Shown: positions 1 through 8,947, counted from the first letter of the stretch. The stretch: 34,389 bases of DNA from Atribacteria bacterium SCGC AAA255-G05 (GCA_000405605.1 ASPA01000010.1:1-34389); one strand, 5' to 3'. The notes: a model not told the origin generated them from the sequence alone. Numbers and translations: made by a program.

Positions 1-131
1 TAAATGACAAAAAGAGAAAACCTGCAAATATTTAATTGTTACAAATTACTCATCACTTATCACTGTATTTTAACTGGTAAACCGATGAACTGGCTAACTG
101 GGCAACTAATGAACCAGTTAACTATTATTAC
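1..131. repeat. Composite intergenic repeat upstream of ruvA
   Basis: No gene is supported here, although the ruvA reading frame stays open back to position 4. The segment is a chain of short motifs that recur in other gaps of this window: CCTGCAA (22-28), a TCATCACTTATCACTG-type word (50-65), and GAACTGGCTAACTGG-type words running up to about 125. The same succession of motifs is seen at 11655-11740. The Shine-Dalgarno of ruvA follows directly. Confidence 0.6.
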
Positions 132-144
132 AGGAGGTTTAAAT

Positions 145-735
145 TTGATATCTTTTTTAGAAGGAATAGTTAATGCAGTTGGCGTGAATTATCTTATATT
201 AAATACAAACGGCATAGGGTACCAAATTAATATCCCTGCTTATAATAATCTTTCCTTGAAAATCGGCGATAAGACTAAAATTTATACTTATTTATATTTA
301 AGAGAAGACAAAATAACGCTTTATGGATTTTTAACTAAAGAAGAAGAAAATTTCTTCGAATTACTGATTAGCACACCGGGAGTTGGTCCAAAAGTAGGTT
401 TAAACATTTTATCCAAAATGACTCCTGATGATTTTGGTAAAGCAATTCTCCAAGAAGATTTAGATTCAATTACGTCGATAGTAGGTATAGGGAATAAGTT
501 AGCTAAAAAAATCGTGTTAGAATTAAAAGAAAAAATAAGTAAAATCACTTTTCTGGAAGCAGGTATAGAGAAAACCTTTAAATCTGAAAATATAAATGAT
601 GCTACAGATGCTCTTAAAGTGTTAGGCTATACTTACAAAAAAGCAAAATCCGCGGTGGAAAAAACCCAAGAAAAATTTAAAGGGCAATTAACAGTAGAAG
701 AGTTAGTTCGAGAATCTCTGAAGATTATAGGATAA
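145..735 (+). CDS. ruvA: Holliday junction branch migration DNA helicase subunit RuvA
   Basis: RuvA binds four-way DNA junctions as a tetramer and loads the RuvB motor for branch migration in recombinational repair. I place the start at the TTG at 145, because AGGAGG (132-137) lies 7 nt upstream and the protein then begins ISFLEGIV, the normal RuvA N-terminus. This gives 196 residues, the usual family size. The frame is open further upstream, but that part consists of intergenic repeat sequence and is not RuvA-like. The N-terminal OB-fold region, a central helix-hairpin-helix motif (GPKVGLNIL), a second one (VGIGNKLAKKI) and a C-terminal domain III (ATDALKVLGY) are all recognisable. ruvB follows after a 73-nt gap. 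Confidence 0.96.
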   Translation: MISFLEGIVNAVGVNYLILNTNGIGYQINIPAYNNLSLKIGDKTKIYTYLYLREDKITLYGFLTKEEENFFELLISTPGVGPKVGLNILSKMTPDDFGKAILQEDLDSITSIVGIGNKLAKKIVLELKEKISKITFLEAGIEKTFKSENINDATDALKVLGYTYKKAKSAVEKTQEKFKGQLTVEELVRESLKIIG

Positions 736-808
736 TTATTAATTTTTATTTATTGTAATTTCTTATTTTAAAAATGTTTCATTTTTATATGTACCAATGG
801 AGTAATAG

Positions 809-1834
809 ATGGAATTTAAAGAAAAAGCTATTGATTTAGGATTAAGAAAAGAAGAACCGGATTTAGATATAAACTTAAGGCCTAAATTTTTTAAAGAATT
901 TATTGGGCAGGAAAATATTAGAAAAAATTTTAATATATATATAAGTGCTGCCCGAAAAAGAGGAGAACCTATTGATCACATTCTTTTATACGGTCCCCCC
1001 GGTTTAGGCAAAACTACCTTAGCTTATATAATATCTAATGAGATGGGAGTCAATATTAAGATGACTTCCGGTCCGGTTATTGAAAGAGCAGGAGACTTAG
1101 CAGCTATAATTACTAATTTACAGGAAAATGATGTTTTATTTATTGATGAAATTCACCGGTTAAATCGAGCAGTAGAAGAAATATTATATCCCGCTATGGA
1201 AGATTATGAACTAGATATTCTGATCGGTAAAGGCCCAAGTGCCCGTTCTATACGTATAAGTTTGCCAAAATTTACTCTTATTGGGGCCACAACTCGTACA
1301 GGGCTAATTACTTCGCCCCTAAGAAGCCGCTTCGGAGTGATAACTCGAGTTGGTTATTATCAGGAAAATGAGCTTGAACAGATAGTAATAAGATCTTCTA
1401 AGATATTAAAAGTTAAAATAACCGAAGAAGCAGCAAAAAAGATTTCTCTGAGGTCAAGAGGCACTCCTCGTATTGCCAATAGACTTTTGAGAAGACTTCG
1501 CGATTATGCTCAGATAAAAGGTGAAGGAGTTATCAACAAAGAAATCGCTGATTATGGTTTAAAAATGATGGAGATTGATGATTTTGGTTTGTACGATATA
1601 GATAAAAAATTATTACTTACTATAGTAGAAAAATTTTCCGGCGGTCCGGTGGGTCTGCAAACATTGGCTGCCTCCATCAGCGAAGATACGGACACTGTTT
1701 GTGACGTTTATGAACCGTATCTTCTGCAAAAAGGTTTTCTTCGTCGAACTCCCAAGGGAAGAGTAGCAACAGATTTAACTTATGAATATTTAGGCAAAAA
1801 AAGAAAAAATGATACTCAGGGAAAATTGTTATAG
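809..1834 (+). CDS. ruvB: Holliday junction branch migration ATPase RuvB
   Basis: This is the hexameric AAA+ motor that pulls DNA through the RuvA-bound junction. At 341 residues it has normal length. Visible motifs are Walker A GPPGLGKTT (residues 62-70), Walker B/DEIHRL, sensor 1 GATTRTG and the arginine-finger region SPLRSRFG. The C-terminal winged-helix part has GGPVGLQTLAASISED, as in typical RuvB. The ATG at 809 gives the canonical N-terminal length, and only a weak GGAG precedes it. It lies 73 nt downstream of ruvA, so the two are probably co-transcribed. ruvC is not in the window and may lie upstream. Confidence 0.97.
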   Translation: MEFKEKAIDLGLRKEEPDLDINLRPKFFKEFIGQENIRKNFNIYISAARKRGEPIDHILLYGPPGLGKTTLAYIISNEMGVNIKMTSGPVIERAGDLAAIITNLQENDVLFIDEIHRLNRAVEEILYPAMEDYELDILIGKGPSARSIRISLPKFTLIGATTRTGLITSPLRSRFGVITRVGYYQENELEQIVIRSSKILKVKITEEAAKKISLRSRGTPRIANRLLRRLRDYAQIKGEGVINKEIADYGLKMMEIDDFGLYDIDKKLLLTIVEKFSGGPVGLQTLAASISEDTDTVCDVYEPYLLQKGFLRRTPKGRVATDLTYEYLGKKRKNDTQGKLL

Positions 1835-2010
1835 AAAAATTAGTGAATAGCAAAACTAGTGTAGAGCGTACAGCGGATAACGTGTAGCATCACGGCGTTG
1901 ACGTGATGAGGAAAGAAAAAGAAATACAAAGGACATAATATAAAAAGTATCTCGACCTTCATGCTACTACACACTATAGTATGAAAGAAACACGAACGAA
2001 GAATTAAAAA
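1835..2010. repeat. Intergenic repeat block with a small hairpin (ruvB-spoIID)
   Basis: The gap contains GTAGAGCGTACAGCG-type words (1861-1875) and GTGTAGCAT (1882-1890), members of the 'agcgtgtag' family also seen at 4561-4610 and 27190-27245. A perfect 7-bp hairpin is formed by CATCACG (1888-1894) and CGTGATG (1902-1908) with a 7-nt loop. No T-tract follows, so it is not an intrinsic terminator. No ORF with a ribosome binding site is present. Confidence 0.5.
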
Positions 2011-2025
2011 GAGGAGATAAGATAA

Positions 2026-3429
2026 TTGATAAAGTTGAATACGGGGAAAGCTAATAAATTTTTTTTATTTTTGGGAGTATGTATTTTTTTGCTGCTTATA
2101 TTTGAGAGCAGTATCCTGGCAACGGAAAAAGAGTCGGTACTTCGGGTAGGCGTATTCCTTGATCGAACCGAGGTCAGTATTGGTGGAGAAGGCACTTTCA
2201 AGATTTATAATTTAAAATCAAACAACCTGATAGGGGAAGAAAAAAACAAAACACTTAAATTGTTACCGCACGAAAAAGGAATAGAGATTTTGGGAAAAGG
2301 TGTTTATTCTGGTCCGGTAAGAATAATTCCGGTAGGAAATACTAAAGTAATGGTTTTAATCAACGGGCAAAAATATCGCTATCGAGGAAATGTAGAGATA
2401 GCCGTTGATAAAGAATTCAAAAAATTAAATGTAATAAACATTATTGGTATTGAGGAATATCTTTACGGGGTTTTAAAAAAGGAAATATCGCCTCGTTGGC
2501 CTAAAGAAACTTTAAAGGCTCAGGCAATTGCTGCAAGAACTTTTGCAATTTTTAACATGAATAAATATATCGATAAAGGTTATAATATTTGCGCCACTAC
2601 CAACAGTCAGGCTTACGGAGGAGTTAATCACGAGGACCCTTTAACCAATAAAGCGGTCGACGAAACGCGAGGAATAATAATGACTTATAATGGCGAGCCG
2701 ATTAATGCAGTTTACCATTCCGATAGCGGAGGATATACCGAAAATAGCGAGAATGTATGGGGGAGTGCTTTACAATACCTGAGAAGTGTAGAATCAAAAT
2801 TTGAAGAAAAAGTTTCCCCTCCGAATCACATTTGGTCTTTTTCAGTGGAAGAAAAAGATTTAACAGATAAACTGCAAAAACAAGGTTTTAAAATAAATTC
2901 ACTTATTTCGATTGAACCGGGTAAAATAAGCAAAACCGGTAGAATAGGTGAATTAGTTTTTACTACCGACAATAATACGATCATTAATATGAAGACTAAT
3001 GATTTTAGAAACTTAATAGGTGCAGATTTGGTCAGGAGTACGCTTTTTCATATCGAAGTAACCGGTGGAAAAACAATTATCAGGGAAAATACCGAAGACA
3101 AGAAGGAAATTGAAGACAAAGAAGAGCAAAAAGAATCAATAGAAGAAATATTAGCTCAAAAGGATGATTGGACTATTCAGGAATTGCTTGAATTGATGAA
3201 GAAAAATAAACAGGAACAAGAGAAAGAAAAAGAGAAAGAGAAAATAGTACCCAAAGTAATAATCATGGAATCGAATACTCCTTCAAGCTTTTTGTTTTCC
3301 GGTTTAGGGAGTGGGCACGGAGTCGGAATGTCCCAATGGGGTGCGCACGGTATGGCAGTTCAAGGATATAAATATCAAGATATTCTGAGATATTATTATC
3401 AGGGAATAGATATTGTAAAGAAATATTAA
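2026..3429 (+). CDS. spoIID: SpoIID/LytB-domain peptidoglycan-remodelling protein
   Basis: SpoIID-family proteins are membrane-anchored lytic transglycosylases acting on peptidoglycan; in sporulators they drive engulfment, but the domain also occurs in non-sporulators. The TTG at 2026 is the best start: GAGGAG (2011-2016) is well spaced and a signal anchor (about residues 11-32) follows. The SpoIID core is clear: EEYLYGVLKKE (143-153, including the presumed catalytic Glu153), TLKAQAIAARTFA, HSDSGGYTENSENVWG (231-246), and the C-terminal GSGHGVGMSQWGAHGMA (428-444). The protein is 467 residues long. A very charged Glu/Lys stretch (about 352-408) is inserted before the last conserved block. The spoIID symbol refers to family only; sporulation is not implied by anything else in the window. 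Confidence 0.9.
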   Translation: MIKLNTGKANKFFLFLGVCIFLLLIFESSILATEKESVLRVGVFLDRTEVSIGGEGTFKIYNLKSNNLIGEEKNKTLKLLPHEKGIEILGKGVYSGPVRIIPVGNTKVMVLINGQKYRYRGNVEIAVDKEFKKLNVINIIGIEEYLYGVLKKEISPRWPKETLKAQAIAARTFAIFNMNKYIDKGYNICATTNSQAYGGVNHEDPLTNKAVDETRGIIMTYNGEPINAVYHSDSGGYTENSENVWGSALQYLRSVESKFEEKVSPPNHIWSFSVEEKDLTDKLQKQGFKINSLISIEPGKISKTGRIGELVFTTDNNTIINMKTNDFRNLIGADLVRSTLFHIEVTGGKTIIRENTEDKKEIEDKEEQKESIEEILAQKDDWTIQELLELMKKNKQEQEKEKEKEKIVPKVIIMESNTPSSFLFSGLGSGHGVGMSQWGAHGMAVQGYKYQDILRYYYQGIDIVKKY

Positions 3430-3450
3430 GAATATGGGGCAGAGCGGAAA

Positions 3451-4479
3451 ATGAAATTAGAAGAATTTGATTACTACCTTCCTTCGGGTTTTATTGCCCA
3501 AAAACCGATTAAGCCAAGAGATCATAGCCGTTTGATGGTTCTGAATCGATCCAAGAGTGAAATTCAACACAAATTATTTAAAGATATTAAGGGTTTCCTT
3601 ACAAAAGGAGATCTTTTAGTTTTAAATAATACTAAAGTTTTGCCAGCAAGGTTATATGGCTTTAAAGAGAAAACTAAAGGAAATGTAGAAGTTTTACTTC
3701 TTAAATCTATAGAGGACAAATACTGGGAAGTATTAGTAAGGCCGGGAAAGATTGTTCATACCGGTACTAAAATAATTTTTGAGCCTGAATTAGAGGGGAT
3801 AGTAAAGGGTAAAAATGAAGAAAAGGGTAGTTATCTTATCCATTTTAATTGTAAAGGTGATTTTAAAGAAATATTAAATAAAATAGGACAAATGCCTATC
3901 CCGCCTTATATTAAAGAAGAATTAAAGATAGGAAATGACTATCAAACGGTTTATGCTGTTCACGATGGCTCTATTGCTGCTCCAACTGCCGGACTTCATT
4001 TTACCAAATCTTTACTAAAAGAACTTACTCAAAAAGGAATTGAAATAGTTTACTTGACTTTACACGTGGGGCGAGGAACTTTTAAACCTATAAGAGTTTC
4101 AAAGGTAGAAGAACATAAAATGGATTCAGAGTTTTATTCTATTTCTTCTGAGGTTGTTAAAAAAATTAATCAAGCTCGTGCTGAAAAAAGGCGCGTTATT
4201 TCGGTGGGAACTACCACAACTCGCAGCTTGGAATCAGCTTTTAGTTTTGATCAAGGAAGAATTCTAAGCGGCAGTAATTGGAGCGATATATTTATCTATC
4301 CCGGATATAAATTTAAGGTAGTAGATGTGTTAATTACTAATTTTCATCTTCCCCAATCGACCCCCTTAATGCTTGCTTCTGCCTTTGCCGGAAAGGATTT
4401 TCTCTTTAGGGCTTATCAAGAAGCAATAAAAGAAAGGTATAGATTTTATAGCTTTGGAGATGCGATGATTATTATTTAG
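3451..4479 (+). CDS. queA: S-adenosylmethionine:tRNA ribosyltransferase-isomerase QueA
   Basis: QueA transfers the ribosyl moiety of SAM to 7-aminomethyl-7-deazaguanine in tRNA, making epoxyqueuosine at the wobble position of GUN anticodons. The protein is 342 residues, the typical length. Family motifs include the N-terminal FDYYLPSGFIAQKP, LVLNNTKVLPARLYG, AAPTAGLHFT, LHVGRGTFKPI and the C-terminal TNFHLPQSTPLMLASAFAG. It starts 21 nt after spoIID, probably in the same transcript. The next real gene, tgt, catalyses an earlier step of the same modification, which supports the assignment. Confidence 0.97.
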   Translation: MKLEEFDYYLPSGFIAQKPIKPRDHSRLMVLNRSKSEIQHKLFKDIKGFLTKGDLLVLNNTKVLPARLYGFKEKTKGNVEVLLLKSIEDKYWEVLVRPGKIVHTGTKIIFEPELEGIVKGKNEEKGSYLIHFNCKGDFKEILNKIGQMPIPPYIKEELKIGNDYQTVYAVHDGSIAAPTAGLHFTKSLLKELTQKGIEIVYLTLHVGRGTFKPIRVSKVEEHKMDSEFYSISSEVVKKINQARAEKRRVISVGTTTTRSLESAFSFDQGRILSGSNWSDIFIYPGYKFKVVDVLITNFHLPQSTPLMLASAFAGKDFLFRAYQEAIKERYRFYSFGDAMIII

Positions 4480-4955
4480 TTAGCGTATAGGCGTGGGTTA
4501 CAAGCGTAAGTGTACTCAATTTACCAATTCTCCAATTAACCAATTAAAATGCAAGATGTCTATAGAGTACAGCGTACAGGGAAACAGCATATAGTATCGC
4601 TATTGTGTATTGTGTGAAGAAAAACCAATACATAATATAAAATATGTAGGGGCAGACCTTGTGTCTGCCCGAAATAAGTAATGTACAAAAAATCTAAAAA
4701 TATATACATAATTTTTGCCATAATATAATTTTGTATTTTTTGAATTTTAACTTTTTCAAGCGATAAATAATACGATATGTTAATTATCATTAATTAATAC
4801 TAATATAATTGGTAGATCGGCAGATTGGTAAATTGGAAGATTTTGAAAGTTTTGAATTATGGTTTTTCGCTTTCAGCTTTAAATTTTTAGTTTATCACAA
4901 ACTGGTATATATACTAAAATAATAAATAAATTATCAATTGATTAAAATGTAAATT
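4480..4955. repeat. Repeat-filled gap between queA and tgt
   Basis: About 490 bases without a supportable gene. It holds several repeat words known from other gaps: CCAATTCTCCAATTAACC (4523-4540), TAGAGTACAGCGTACAG (4562-4578), ATAGTATCGC (4591-4600), a separate palindrome at 4649-4670, GATTGGTAAATTGG (4824-4837), and a TTTTTCGCTTTCAG word (4862-4875). Two AT-rich tracts lie just upstream of tgt. A reverse-strand frame across 4560-4790 has no ribosome binding site and no family resemblance, so it is not called. Confidence 0.55.
4649..4670. repeat. GGGGCAGAC palindrome, REP-like
   Basis: GGGCAGAC (4650-4657) and GTCTGCCC (4663-4670) form a perfect 8-bp stem around the 5-nt loop CTTGT. An extra G and TA precede it. 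It stands out as a GC-rich island in very AT-rich DNA. No T-run follows, so it is unlikely to be a terminator. It resembles dispersed short palindromes of the 'TAGGGGC...GCCC' type found in many bacterial genomes. That comparison is from memory and not a database result. Confidence 0.5.
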
Positions 4956-4971
4956 AAGAGGTTATACATAT

Positions 4972-6081
4972 TTGACAATTAAATTCAAAGTGATAAAAGA
5001 GTCTAAAAAAACCAAGGCAAGATTGGGAAAATTATATACTTCCCATGGAATAATTGACACCCCGGTATTTATGCCAGTAGGCACTCAGGCTACAGTAAAA
5101 GCAATGACCCCTCGAGAATTAGAAGATTTAAGTATTCAGATAATTTTAAGTAATTCCTATCACTTATATTTAAGGCCTGGGCATAATTTGATTACTCAAG
5201 CAGGCGGGTTACATAAGTTTATGGGCTGGAAAGGAGCTATTTTAACCGACAGTGGAGGTTTCCAAATTTTTAGTTTAGGAAAACTAAATAAGATAAGTGA
5301 TGAGGGAGTATCTTTTAATTCTCATATTGATGGTTCAAAACATTTTATAAGTCCTGAAAAGGCGATGGAAATTCAAATGGCCTTAGGTTCTGATATTGCT
5401 ATGGTTTTTGATGAATGCGCTCCTTACCCTTATGGTAAATATCAGGTAGAAACAGCTGCCCAAAGAACCATTCAATGGGCTAGAAGATGCAAAGAAGCAC
5501 ACCATAGTCCCAACCAGAGTTTATTTGGAATTGTTCAGGGAGGTGTTTTTAAAGACTTAAGAATTGAAAATGCTAACAAGTTAGTAGAATTAAATTTTCC
5601 TGGTTATGCAATAGGGGGATTAAGCGTAGGTGAACCTAAATCTTTAATGTATGAAGTTTTGGATTATACAGTCCCTTGTTTACCAATCAATAAACCCCGA
5701 TATTTAATGGGAGTGGGAGCTCCTCAGAGCATATTAGAAGGAGTTGCAAGAGGTGTTGATATGTTCGATTGTGTTTTGCCTACCAGAAACGCCAGAAATG
5801 GTTCGTTATTTACTTCGTCTGGTAAGTTATCTATAACTAACGCTAAATATAAGGAAGATTTTACACCTTTAGATAATAAATGTAAGTGTTATACTTGCCG
5901 GAATTTTACCAAGACATATCTGCGTCATCTATATATGTCCAAAGAAATGCTCGCTTCAATTTTAGGGACCATCCACAATCTTTATTTTATGTCTTCTTTA
6001 ATGAAAAATATAAGATTAGCTTTATCAGAAGATAGATTATTAGAATATAAAGAAGAATTTCTTGCAAATTATTTAGATTAA
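4972..6081 (+). CDS. tgt: tRNA-guanine transglycosylase (queuosine pathway)
   Basis: Tgt exchanges guanine-34 of GUN-anticodon tRNAs for preQ1, the substrate later modified by QueA (encoded just upstream). The 369-residue product has the family's usual length. Motifs: FMPVGTQATVKAMTP near the N-terminus, DSGGFQIFSLG (catalytic-pocket segment), FDECAPYP, GGLSVGEPK, the nucleophile region GVDMFDCVLPTRNARNG, and the zinc site CKCYTCRNF with a later histidine. The start is taken at TTG 4972, with AAGAGGT (4956-4962) upstream. An ATG start with comparable spacing is not available. Confidence 0.96.
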   Translation: MTIKFKVIKESKKTKARLGKLYTSHGIIDTPVFMPVGTQATVKAMTPRELEDLSIQIILSNSYHLYLRPGHNLITQAGGLHKFMGWKGAILTDSGGFQIFSLGKLNKISDEGVSFNSHIDGSKHFISPEKAMEIQMALGSDIAMVFDECAPYPYGKYQVETAAQRTIQWARRCKEAHHSPNQSLFGIVQGGVFKDLRIENANKLVELNFPGYAIGGLSVGEPKSLMYEVLDYTVPCLPINKPRYLMGVGAPQSILEGVARGVDMFDCVLPTRNARNGSLFTSSGKLSITNAKYKEDFTPLDNKCKCYTCRNFTKTYLRHLYMSKEMLASILGTIHNLYFMSSLMKNIRLALSEDRLLEYKEEFLANYLD

Positions 6082-6096
6082 TTGATTAAAAATTAC

Positions 6097-6125
6097 TTGC
6101 TAAATAAAATAAAATTATGTATAAT
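6097..6125 (+). promoter_or_regulatory. Sigma-A-type promoter for yajC
   Basis: TTGCTA (6097-6102) and a perfect TATAAT (6120-6125) are separated by 17 nt. The predicted start point is about 6132, some 40 nt before yajC. With the terminator at 6492-6534 this makes yajC a possible one-gene unit. Confidence 0.6.
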
Positions 6126-6171
6126 TTAGGAGTATTTTTTAAAATTAAAAAAGAAAGGTGTGATTATAAAA

Positions 6172-6432
6172 ATGGAAGCTCTTCAACAATTTTTACCTTT
6201 AATTGTTATATTTGGTATATTTTATTTTATTCTTATTCGCCCACAGCAACAAAAACAAAAAAAACATAAATTAATGCTGGATAGTGTGCAAAAAGGGGAC
6301 AAAGTGGTTACTATTGGGGGTGTATACGGCATAATCAGAGATATCAAAGGCGATACTTTAACCTTGGAGATTGCCAAAGATGTGGTTATAAATACTACAC
6401 GCAATGCTATCGGGACAAAAAGGGAAAAATAA
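6172..6432 (+). CDS. yajC: Preprotein translocase subunit YajC
   Basis: YajC is a small single-span membrane protein associated with SecDF. The product has one N-terminal transmembrane segment (FLPLIVIFGIFYFILI), the typical RPQQQKQKKHK turn into the cytoplasm, then a compact domain with KGDKVVTIGGVYGII, a hallmark of the family. I prefer ATG 6172 (86 residues). AGAAAGG lies about 13 nt upstream, and the in-frame GTG at 6160 overlaps that ribosome binding site. It sits between tgt and secDF, as in many bacteria. Confidence 0.92.
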   Translation: MEALQQFLPLIVIFGIFYFILIRPQQQKQKKHKLMLDSVQKGDKVVTIGGVYGIIRDIKGDTLTLEIAKDVVINTTRNAIGTKREK

Positions 6433-6491
6433 TACCGCAAAGTATTTTTTAAAAAAGAAAGAAAATATATAGAGATAGAAATAACGATAAT

Positions 6492-6534
6492 AATTTAAAG
6501 GCAGGTATTTATTTTGTACCTGCCTTTAAATTTT
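6492..6534 (+). terminator. Intrinsic terminator after yajC
   Basis: TTTAAAGGCAGGTA (6494-6507) and TACCTGCCTTTAAA (6517-6530) form a perfect 14-bp stem with a 9-nt loop, extendable by two A-T pairs, followed by TTTT (6531-6534). The same hairpin read on the other strand also ends in T-rich sequence, so it could act in both directions. It is the strongest terminator in the window. Confidence 0.85.
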
Positions 6535-6653
6535 AGCATGTTAGCTAAAGAAATATTTTTCTCAAGTATTAGTGTAAACTTTAGTGGGTTAGCAAGAAAG
6601 AGAAAAAAATATTTATTGTTTTTGTTTCCCTATCTTCTTTTTTCTATAGTTTT

Positions 6654-6691
6654 TTTCTTCACGCGATACTCGATACGCAATACTCGATACG
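6654..6691. repeat. GATACGC/GATACTC repeat block before the secDF promoter
   Basis: A TTCTTCACGCGATAC unit is followed by TCGATACGC, AATACTC and GATACG steps. The same unit appears at 9200-9235 and, inverted, at 8964-8980 and 17593-17624. The block lies between the yajC terminator and the secDF promoter. The weak open frame across 6514-6699 covers terminator and repeat sequence and is not a gene. Confidence 0.6.
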
Positions 6692-6708
6692 AATATTAAG
6701 CATTCTCG

Positions 6709-6738
6709 TTGACAAAGAAAATAATATAATATTATAAT
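6709..6738 (+). promoter_or_regulatory. Consensus sigma-A promoter for secDF
   Basis: TTGACA (6709-6714) and TATAAT (6733-6738) match both consensus hexamers exactly with an 18-nt spacer. Transcription would start about 6745, giving a leader of about 70 nt before secD. Confidence 0.75.
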
Positions 6739-6817
6739 GATAAGGTTGAAAAACAATATGGTAATATGTAATAAACAAGATAGAAGGTAAGAAAAATTAG
6801 AAAGAGAGGATTTTTAT

Positions 6818-8008
6818 ATGAATTGGACTAAAACCTTAAGGTTAGCCAGTGTCTTTGTAGTAATTTTTATTGCAATTGTATTATCGTTTCCTCTAAATGA
6901 AAAGATAAATTTAGGATTAGATTTACAAGGAGGTTCCCACGTTATCTTGGAGTGTGTGGATACTCCTAATGCACCAGCGGACAATGATGCAGTAAACAGA
7001 GTATTGGAAATAATAAGAAACCGTATTGACCAATTAGGAGTTTCGGAACCGGTAATTCAGAGACAAGGTACAAATCGTATCTTAGTTCAGTTACCCGGCG
7101 TGGAAGATCCGGAAGCAGCTGTAGAATTAATTGGTAAAACTGCTCTCCTGGAATTTAAAAGCGAGGAAGGAGAAACCCAGCTAACCGGAGCCCACTTAAT
7201 AGATGCTAAATCATCCTTTGACCAATTTAGTCGTGCTATTGTTTTAATTGAATTTGACAAAATTGGGGCTAAAGAATTTGGAGAGGCTACCAAAAAGAGC
7301 GTGGGAAAAGTTTTAGCTATTACTTTGGATGGGAAAGAAATATCTGCTCCTGTAGTACAGGAACCAATTCTCGACGGAAAAGCTCAGATTACCGGAAAAT
7401 TTACTGTAGAGAGTGCAAATCATTTAGCTTTACTTTTGCGGTCTGGTGCTCTCCCGGTAAAAGTTGAAATTTTAGAAAATAGGTCAATTGGCCCAACCTT
7501 AGGAAGAGACTCCATCTCCAAGGGGATAAAAGCCGGGATAGTAGGATTGATATTGATCTTATTCTTTATGTTAATATATTATAAAGGGTTTGGATTAATA
7601 GCAGATTTTTCTTTGGTTGTATGTATGGTACTAATTGTGGGAGCCTTAGCTGGTCTAAAGGCGACTTTAACTTTACCCGGAATAGCTGGAATGATTCTTA
7701 CTATTGGTATGGCAGTAGATGCTAATATTCTGATCTTTGAGAGAATAAAAGAAGAATTGAGATTAGAAAAAACTTTTCGGGCTTCTATCGAGGCTGGCTT
7801 TAATAAAGCATTCCGTACCATATTTGACGCTAATGTTACTACTTTAATTGCAGCTCTTGCCTTATTTTATTTTGGCTCGGGACCAATTAAAGGATTTGCG
7901 GTAACTTTGAGTGTGGGTATTTTAGCCAGTATGTTTACCGCAATTGTAGTAACCAAGATTGTTTTAGAAGTAGTAGCTACTAAGTTTAGTTCCAAAGCTT
8001 TATTATAG
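6818..8008 (+). CDS. secD: Protein translocase subunit SecD
   Basis: SecD, with SecF, uses the proton or sodium gradient to finish export of proteins through SecYEG. The protein has 396 residues, in the short range compared with the roughly 600-residue proteobacterial form. It has an N-terminal transmembrane helix, the conserved LGLDLQGGSHV motif, a compact periplasmic region (VLEIIRNRIDQLGVSEP), and the RND-type membrane domain with GMAVDANILIFERIKEEL and FDANVTTLIAALALF. Start ATG 6818 follows AGAGAGGA at good spacing. secF follows after 24 nt. Confidence 0.96.
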   Translation: MNWTKTLRLASVFVVIFIAIVLSFPLNEKINLGLDLQGGSHVILECVDTPNAPADNDAVNRVLEIIRNRIDQLGVSEPVIQRQGTNRILVQLPGVEDPEAAVELIGKTALLEFKSEEGETQLTGAHLIDAKSSFDQFSRAIVLIEFDKIGAKEFGEATKKSVGKVLAITLDGKEISAPVVQEPILDGKAQITGKFTVESANHLALLLRSGALPVKVEILENRSIGPTLGRDSISKGIKAGIVGLILILFFMLIYYKGFGLIADFSLVVCMVLIVGALAGLKATLTLPGIAGMILTIGMAVDANILIFERIKEELRLEKTFRASIEAGFNKAFRTIFDANVTTLIAALALFYFGSGPIKGFAVTLSVGILASMFTAIVVTKIVLEVVATKFSSKALL

Positions 8009-8032
8009 ACCTAGTTAAGGAGGATATATTTA

Positions 8033-8947
8033 ATGGATTTAATTGGAAAAAAGAAGTTCGATTTTATTAAAAATAGAAGAATAGTATATATTATCTCTGC
8101 GGTTATTATCCTGGTCGGTTTAATTTCAATTGTTTTTCAAGGATTTAATCTTGGAATTGATTTTGCCGGGGGGACTTTAATTCAAATAAGGTTTGATAAA
8201 TCAATTTCCACTACCGAAGTCCGAAATATTTTAAGCGAATTTAATTTAAGTCAAAGCACTATTCAAAATTTATCAGGGAATGAATTTGTTATAAGGACAG
8301 AAAGGATTGATTCAGAGCAAAGAAAGGGGATATTGTCAACTTTTAGAGAGAATTTAACTAATTTGGAGATATTGCGCGTAGAGACAGTAGGACCGGTTAT
8401 TGGAGAAAATTTAAAGAGGTTAGCTCTTTATGCCTTACTTTTTGCTTTTATAGGAATTATTCTATATATTACTATGAGGTTTGAGTTTAAGTTTTCTATT
8501 GTTTCAATATTAGCGCTTTCCCATGATTGTTTAATTGTTTTGGGTATTTTTTCTTTATTGCAGAAGGAAATAACTATTTCGATAATAGCAGCAGTTCTTA
8601 CTATTGTAGGGTATTCTCTAAATAATACAATCGTAATTTTAGACAGACTTAGAGAAAATATTAAGTTTAAAACCAGAGAACCCTTTGATAATTTAATAAA
8701 TATGAGCATTAATCAGTCTTTGTCCAGAACTATAAACACAGCTCTAACTACTATTATTCCTATTTTAACCTTATATTTTTTTGGAGGAAATATACTTTCT
8801 GATTTTGCTTTAGCCTTGTTTATAGGTATGATTGCCGGGACTTATTCTTCAATTTTTATTGCCAGTCCCTTATTATTAGAGTGGAATAAAATATTTAAGA
8901 TACACCAAAAAGGTATTAGAATTAGTGAAAAAAAGGGCAAAAAATAA
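8033..8947 (+). CDS. secF: Protein translocase subunit SecF
   Basis: This is the partner of SecD in the secretion motor. The 304-residue protein has the N-terminal transmembrane helix, the diagnostic FNLGIDFAGGTLIQIRF, a small periplasmic domain, and the five-helix RND membrane domain with GYSLNNTIVILDRLREN and SLSRTINTALTTIIPIL. A strong ribosome binding site (AAGGAGGA) precedes ATG 8033. It is the last gene of the secDF unit; a repeat-filled gap follows. Confidence 0.96.
   Translation: MDLIGKKKFDFIKNRRIVYIISAVIILVGLISIVFQGFNLGIDFAGGTLIQIRFDKSISTTEVRNILSEFNLSQSTIQNLSGNEFVIRTERIDSEQRKGILSTFRENLTNLEILRVETVGPVIGENLKRLALYALLFAFIGIILYITMRFEFKFSIVSILALSHDCLIVLGIFSLLQKEITISIIAAVLTIVGYSLNNTIVILDRLRENIKFKTREPFDNLINMSINQSLSRTINTALTTIIPILTLYFFGGNILSDFALALFIGMIAGTYSSIFIASPLLLEWNKIFKIHQKGIRISEKKGKK

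Noticed and set aside
4..144. N-terminal extension of RuvA
   Set aside because: The open frame covers intergenic repeat words; the true start (TTG 145) has AGGAGG and the family N-terminus.
1888..1908. Terminator after ruvB
   Set aside because: The 7-bp hairpin is real but is followed by purine-rich sequence instead of a T-tract.
4480..4971. tRNA genes in the long gaps
   Set aside because: I scanned the gaps for GTTCRAnYC arms with matching acceptor stems and found no complete cloverleaf anywhere in the window.
6514..6699. 61-codon ORF
   Set aside because: It begins inside the terminator hairpin, has no ribosome binding site and ends in GATACGC repeats.
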